DNA from: Adiantum capillus-veneris
Taxonomy: Eukaryota > Streptophyta > Polypodiopsida > Polypodiales > Pteridaceae
Assembly: GCA_014529385.2 (NCBI GenBank)
Contig: CM043958.1
Location: forward strand, 74,769,169-74,833,168
Reading direction: 5' to 3'
DNA length: 64,000 nt
Shown one piece after another: positions 59,586 through 64,000 of the stretch (positions are counted from its first letter, which is position 1; every line of letters begins with the position of its first letter). The notes under the pieces are model-generated. The model was not told the DNA's origin and did no database searches. It saw nothing but the letters and a program-made list of their open reading frames with translations. A program made the translations under genes and the position numbers.

Positions 59586-61136
59586 GACTCCAAAAATTGA
59601 ATTGAAAACTATAGAGCTATTGAAATACCTAATATCTAACAAGCAAACTAAAAACCAAATAAGGCAATTGAGAACGTGACAAACCCAAGAGACCAATGAA
59701 TCAAAATTGATGCGTGAGATCGAAACCGCCATTCCTACAAGAAAAAAAATTGGTGTATAGACTAAATGATAGTGCAAGGGCATTGTTGTCAAGGGGGAGG
59801 AGCACTTGGACTCGCTGAAGCCCCAAAAAGTAGTATGCACTTATGAGGCAGGAGTTGTCTTTGTATTCATGGATGTTGATTTGCATGTGAAAATCTCATT
59901 AAAGGTTCATTTAGGGAGAGACCTATAAATTATTCTAGGCAAACAACAGGCTTGGTAGCAACATTACAGTTGGGTCTTAACATCAATAAAAGTGTAGTCT
60001 CTCTATCATTAAAAGGCTAAGTGGAGTAGACTTCATAGAGTGATAACACACAATAGTGGATGATGGTAGGGTATAAAGATTGTGTGCAACAAGGTGGAGG
60101 GATAACAGCGTGTACAAGGAGTAAAAATACCCAGACAAAAAGATGGCACATTATGTGTTGGGTGAAGAGATAGCCGTTGTTGACGTGCTAGGGCTAGTGG
60201 GTAGCTAGCTGGAAAAGAGCAACTACAGAATGATTTGAGGGGCTCACCTCCACTTCTACAACTAAGGATATATTTTGAGCACTCCTTTGAGCTGGCAATC
60301 AAAATTGGCTCCATGGTACCGGAGTTCTCCTCCACAGTGGCAATTAGCCCGTGCAAGACTCAAGGCTAGAAAGTCAATAGCCTTAATCTCGAGACTCAAA
60401 TTTTTTGCATTGTTCCTTTTACCTTTTCTTTGACTCTTTAAATCGAAACGGAAATTTATGAGCACTATGTGTAACTATAAATAAGAACTTTGGATCCTCC
60501 AATTTTGAACTCTTTTTCTTTGTACCCAGATACCAAGTCACCAAAAAAGATGTTGTAGAATCGATAAGCAACTTGTGAAACACGGCATGTTAAGAGCTTC
60601 ATCACAACTGCTCTCAAAGGTGATCAATATTGTCGCATCCCACTCATTGACCTAGGCACAACTATGTGAACACATAGGTTGGAGTTCAAGGCACATGCAT
60701 CCGGTAGGGATCCAATCAAACGTATCTAAAACACTATGGATGAGCACACTAATGCATTGTTGTTGGTCGAATCATGGATAGGATGTGTTCCATAGTTCAT
60801 TATCTTGGAGTATTATTTTTGGACATGATGTGTTCACATTTCACGATTGGGAATTATTGAACATAGTGTAGTCTACATGTTCAAACTTTCTAAAAGGCAA
60901 CCGATGTTCAAGATGGCATTCTTCTAAGGTACAAAGATGAGTGTAGCAAATTGGAGGTGTATCAAGCACGCCCGGTATCGCTGGGGTTTCCATGGTAGCT
61001 TCTTCATCAACTTGGTCTCACTATTTATGTCCTCTTTGAGCTATAGAGAGGATGTTAGAGTTTTGGCATCTCAAGTGAAGTACCCACTGTGATCCCATTA
61101 TTTATTTTGGCCTTTAGGTATTTATTTTACTTATTT
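59584..61136. other. No recognised gene
   Basis: Short chance ORFs only (for example 60033-60356, minus strand); none has a recognisable domain. Confidence 0.45.
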
Positions 61137-61216
61137 GTCAAATTCTGGGTAGGGCAATTTACTGAGTTGCTTTGCCATCTCACTCTAGTCAAATTCTGGG
61201 TAGGGCAATTTACTGA
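61137..61216. repeat. 51-bp-period tandem duplication
   Basis: A 29-bp exact repeat, beginning GTCAAATTCTGGGTAGGGCA, at 61137-61165 and 61188-61216. Simple local duplication. Confidence 0.95.
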
Positions 61217-61699
61217 TGTGGTAGACTTTGGAAGTCATTACGTATCTATTGCATTTAGGCCTAGAAAATAGTGTCAAAACTCTTACAAACAGTGTTTGGA
61301 AACACCGTACATAATTTCTTTTATTAAGTTCTCCAACAGGACAATTTGAAAAAGAAAAAAAGATAATTTTATATATTTTCACACTTTTTTTCAAAAAATC
61401 CAAACGTGATTTTCCTTTTCCTCTTAATTACTTTCAAGCGAAAATTTACAATTTCAAGTGACCTAATTGTAACTTGAGACACATTTTTCCCAAACACTGC
61501 TTGCAAATAATCAAAATGACATCAAACAACCAAAGTGTAGCATAATACCACCTATAAATTTCAAAACTAAGCTGTGAATTTTAAATTCAAAGGTGAGAAT
61601 ACATACAAAATTAAGTGTAAAAACCTTCAAATATATCAATTTACACCTAAAATTTTTCACATGGAGATTTTTATCAACTTCACATGCTAAAAATGTTCA
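61217..61699. other. No recognised feature
   Basis: A/T-rich; may include the far end of the element E LTR, but no border is visible. Confidence 0.4.
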
Positions 61700-61908
61700 T
61701 ATAAAATTTAAAGCCTAAAGGGGATCGGGGAGCACCACAGACGAAGAGTGAGAGAGAGAGAGAAGGAGACACACAACACGATGTGGGTGGGGAGACTCCA
61801 AAGAGTGATCAGCCCCCTATACACTTATGCTATGTATAAGGTATACAAGATCAGTGGGTGCCCAGACTCTGGGCGGGTGGGCAAGGCACAGGCGCCTATA
61901 CCCCAACA
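61700..61908 (-). repeat. Element E 3' LTR, start region
   Basis: On the minus strand the LTR begins TGTTGGGGTATAGG at 61908, just after a purine tract (AAGTGGGAGGT, 61909-61919). Farther in are a TATA-like TATACATAG and a CT-rich stretch (61748-61763) typical of a transcribed leader. The LTR end was not found, so the left border is arbitrary. Confidence 0.55.
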
Positions 61909-61919
61909 ACCTCCCACTT
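61909..61919 (-). promoter_or_regulatory. Element E polypurine tract
   Basis: AAGTGGGAGGT on the minus strand directly before the LTR start. AGTGGGAGG is a common plant copia tract. Confidence 0.6.
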
Positions 61920-62029
61920 AAAGGCGACTGTGCCTTTAAGCAAGAGAACCTAGTCTAAAGACTACAAAATGCGAGAGAAAACCTCTCTCAATTGATGCCC
62001 ACTGGTTGGTTGTGATCGTGTGCATCCGG

Positions 62030-63451
62030 CTATCCTGCTCCCGTGTAAGTCCATACACCACCAGACGTACCACACACGTACTGCAAGTATGTATGCAATA
62101 CCTGCATATCTCCCTCGTGCACTATGCCATCATCAGTCAACAAATGACTGACAACCCCAACTGCAAATGCTCCCACTGCAGCTGCGATATCCGGTCTCAA
62201 GATCAGCATCTCATACATGAGACCACCGAATGCCGATGCAATGCTAGCGGGCCTTGCTAGCTCTACGGAGCATGCATCAACATATATATCCCTGGCAATA
62301 GGCATCTCTGACTGACAAGGCGTGTCAGCCACATGCATCTTCTCACTGTCCACAAAAGACACATCAACCTGTCGTGCAACCTCAGAGCAAACCAACTGCT
62401 CTAGGTGTCTGCTGGAAGACATATCTTGCACAACTATATCCCCATGCTCACTGTCAAGCATAGAAAGGAATGATTGCATAATCGCTGACGTCTCAGCCTC
62501 CTCTGCAATCATCCACTGCAAACATGACCACTCAATCTGCTGTGACTCACGAGAGCTCTCATGATCTAACTCCGTATGCATAGACTCTTTCACAACGTCC
62601 TCCTGTCGTGACTCACTAGAGCAAGACCGCTCTACCTGTCTATCTAGCATAGAAGTATCTCGCACAACTGACTCTCTGCTTTGCTCAGTCACTAGAAAAG
62701 CATGCATGTCTGACTCTGTCACCTCTCTATGTGACTGCTCAAGTCGTGCCCCAACTGTGTGCACAACGAGCTCACTACTCTGCACTCCATGCAAAGCATC
62801 CTGCAACCCACAAGCAAAAGAGACTCGCCTGCTCTCTCGCTCTCTACCTGGTTGCGTGATCACAGAGACAACACCGTCTCTCGCGTGGTCCACATGCAAT
62901 GGGTAACCTGTACCACTCCTGGCACCTCTCGCAATCACTAGCGAACCCAAATGCATCACAAAATCTCGCTCTCGTAGCGAAATCTGACATCCACAATCTC
63001 TAAGCTGACCAATCGAGATCAAACTCACTGTCAAATTTGGTAGATAGCGCACATGTCGTAACATTAAGTAAGATGCACCACTCGGTAATGACAATCTCAC
63101 ATCTCCTGCACCTACTATCGCATGCACCGATCCATCGGTCAAACGTACACTGCCAAGCATACAAAACCATGCACGATGCGGCGTGACATGAAACATAGCA
63201 TCTGCGTCTAGCAACCACTGCGAAGGGAGTGCACTATCCACATGTATAGCATCTCGTGCATAGCTCGAGGTAAAAGTGACATCCCCGTCACTAGTATACT
63301 CCGACACTACATGTGCCTCAACTATCAAAGCAACTGAGTCCATGGCATCACTACATACATCTCTGAGACTGCTATGTCTCCTACGATGTCGCATACGACG
63401 AAAACAACGCCATCTAACGTGTCCAGAATGACCACAATACCAACATGTCAC
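62030..63451 (-). pseudogene. Element E Gag-Pol fusion lacking integrase and RT
   Basis: 473 open codons. C3-x2-C6-x4-H11-x4-C16 is a standard zinc knuckle. W79-L-L-D82-A-D84-A is where copia protease has W-x-L-D-S-G-A, so the catalytic triplet is D-A-D and probably inactive. The pre-integrase segment (L-P-N-L-T-V-S-L-I-S-I-G-Q-L) follows. From about residue 210 to 400 there is a Ser/Glu/Arg-rich stretch I do not recognise. Residues 405-473 match the end of copia RT (A-S-A-F-G-G-L-M-Y-E-M, R-P-D-I-A-A-A-V-G, L-x-Y-V-C-G-T). Integrase and the RT catalytic core are gone, yet the frame is open across the join. Confidence 0.8.
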
Positions 63452-63804
63452 CTATCGGCGTGCTCGTGAATGTACATGTCTCACACGAGTCCGTGATGAC
63501 TCAGATCTATCATACATATCATGTAATCTGTGCCAAAGTGCTCTCGAAGTAGTCTCATACATAACAAGAGCATATACAGATTCCGCAAGGTGCAAAGGGA
63601 GCATAGATAGTGCCATCTCCCTAGCTCCTGCCACTGATCGTCAGACATGTTTGAAAGTCTACCTGCATCACCACTCAATGGTCGATGCAACCCTCGCTGT
63701 GTCAATGCCTCAAGCATACACTCTCTCCATGCCGCAAAGTCTGACCCATCAAACATGCGCATCTGTGAGAGGTCACAATCTGATCGATCACATGTCTCTG
63801 CCAT
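63452..63804 (-). pseudogene. gag: Element E gag, N-terminal part (frameshifted)
   Basis: The start is probably the ATG at 63804-63802 (M-A-E-T-C-D-R-S-D). A copia-type Gag reads M-F-D-G-S-D-F-A-A-W-R, L-T-Q-R-G-L, M-S-D-D-Q-W, then shifts frame near 63620 to L-H-L-A-E-S-V-Y-A-L-V-M-Y-E-T-T-S-R-A-L-W-H-R-L, then a stop (63452) before the zinc knuckle frame. From 63805 to the window end I see no gene; it may be leader or LTR. Confidence 0.75.
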
Positions 63805-64000
63805 GAGCACAATGTAGCAAACTAGAAAGAAAAACCACCTCACCAACAACACCTGAAAACTGTCTACCAATATGGCCAGAAACACAATGTAAAACCTGTG
63901 AGACACACTCCAAAATAGAGCTCCCACAATGTCAATACAAGTCAGCCCTAAACTGGCTCGAATCGCATCAACAAAAGTCTGCAAATATGGCTCAAAACCT

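Larger units (their letters stand above)
61701..64000 (-). mobile_element. Element E: internally deleted Ty1-copia derivative
   Basis: Minus-strand element running off the right edge. It has Gag, zinc knuckle, a degenerate protease, a long polar stretch, a remnant of the post-RT region, a purine tract and an LTR start. Integrase and reverse transcriptase are missing, so it would need enzymes from elsewhere to move. Confidence 0.8.

Noticed and set aside
62006-62906. Plus-strand ORFs opposite the element E frame
   Set aside because: Shadows of the 473-codon Gag-Pol-derived frame, which has the recognisable domains.

Overview
This window is a repeat-dense piece of a plant nuclear genome. It holds nested LTR retrotransposons, a hAT transposase pseudogene, MITE-like elements, long microsatellites and an organellar rRNA fragment. 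No intact host gene could be supported. The plant assignment rests on tRNA-Asp-like primer sites typical of plant Ty3 elements, plant-type hAT (BED/DUF659/hATC) and Ty1-copia remnants, and a large-subunit rRNA fragment that looks mitochondrial. I cannot name the species.

Layout. Positions 1-36762 hold two copies of one roughly 19-kb Ty3-type family. Copy B lies on the minus strand and runs off the left edge. Copy A lies on the plus strand (2283-21337) and is inserted inside the 3' coiled-coil ORF of B, with a CTCTC target-site duplication on both sides. The result is a giant inverted repeat with 15-17 kb arms. B itself sits inside an older, heavily decayed Ty3-type element C (36763 to about 44780, plus strand). 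Next come a CT-microsatellite/hairpin minisatellite (44812-45880), a 1.3-kb element with inverted termini flanked by TTAA (46430-47750), a poly-C run, and a scrap of A-like spacer (48410-48900). A hAT transposase pseudogene follows (48990-51400), interrupted by a 247-bp MITE with a perfect 8-bp target-site duplication. Then comes the LTR end, primer site and leader of another LTR element, D (about 52230-54600), and an organellar insertion carrying the 5' part of a 23S-like rRNA (about 55980-56900). After about 4.5 kb with no recognisable gene, the right edge is a minus-strand Ty1-copia derivative, E, that has lost integrase and reverse transcriptase.

How family A/B is built. Reading A, the order is LTR, PBS, a leader with dispersed palindromes, Gag (an unrecognised N-terminal domain, capsid, two short zinc knuckles), protease 1, RT, RNase H, two tandem H2C2 zinc modules, the DDE integrase core, integrase C-terminus, a second retropepsin-like domain, a tail with repeated K-Q-x-W motifs, an internal polypurine tract, a palindrome-rich spacer, coiled-coil ORFs, the terminal polypurine tract and the LTR. 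Both copies carry frameshifts. Most are private to one copy, but the one in RT is shared.

The best candidates for something undescribed are the second protease, the duplicated integrase zinc module, the internal polypurine tract, and the dispersed ~22-bp palindromes. An unrelated palindrome series occupies the same position in element D. All readings are by eye; no database search or alignment was run.
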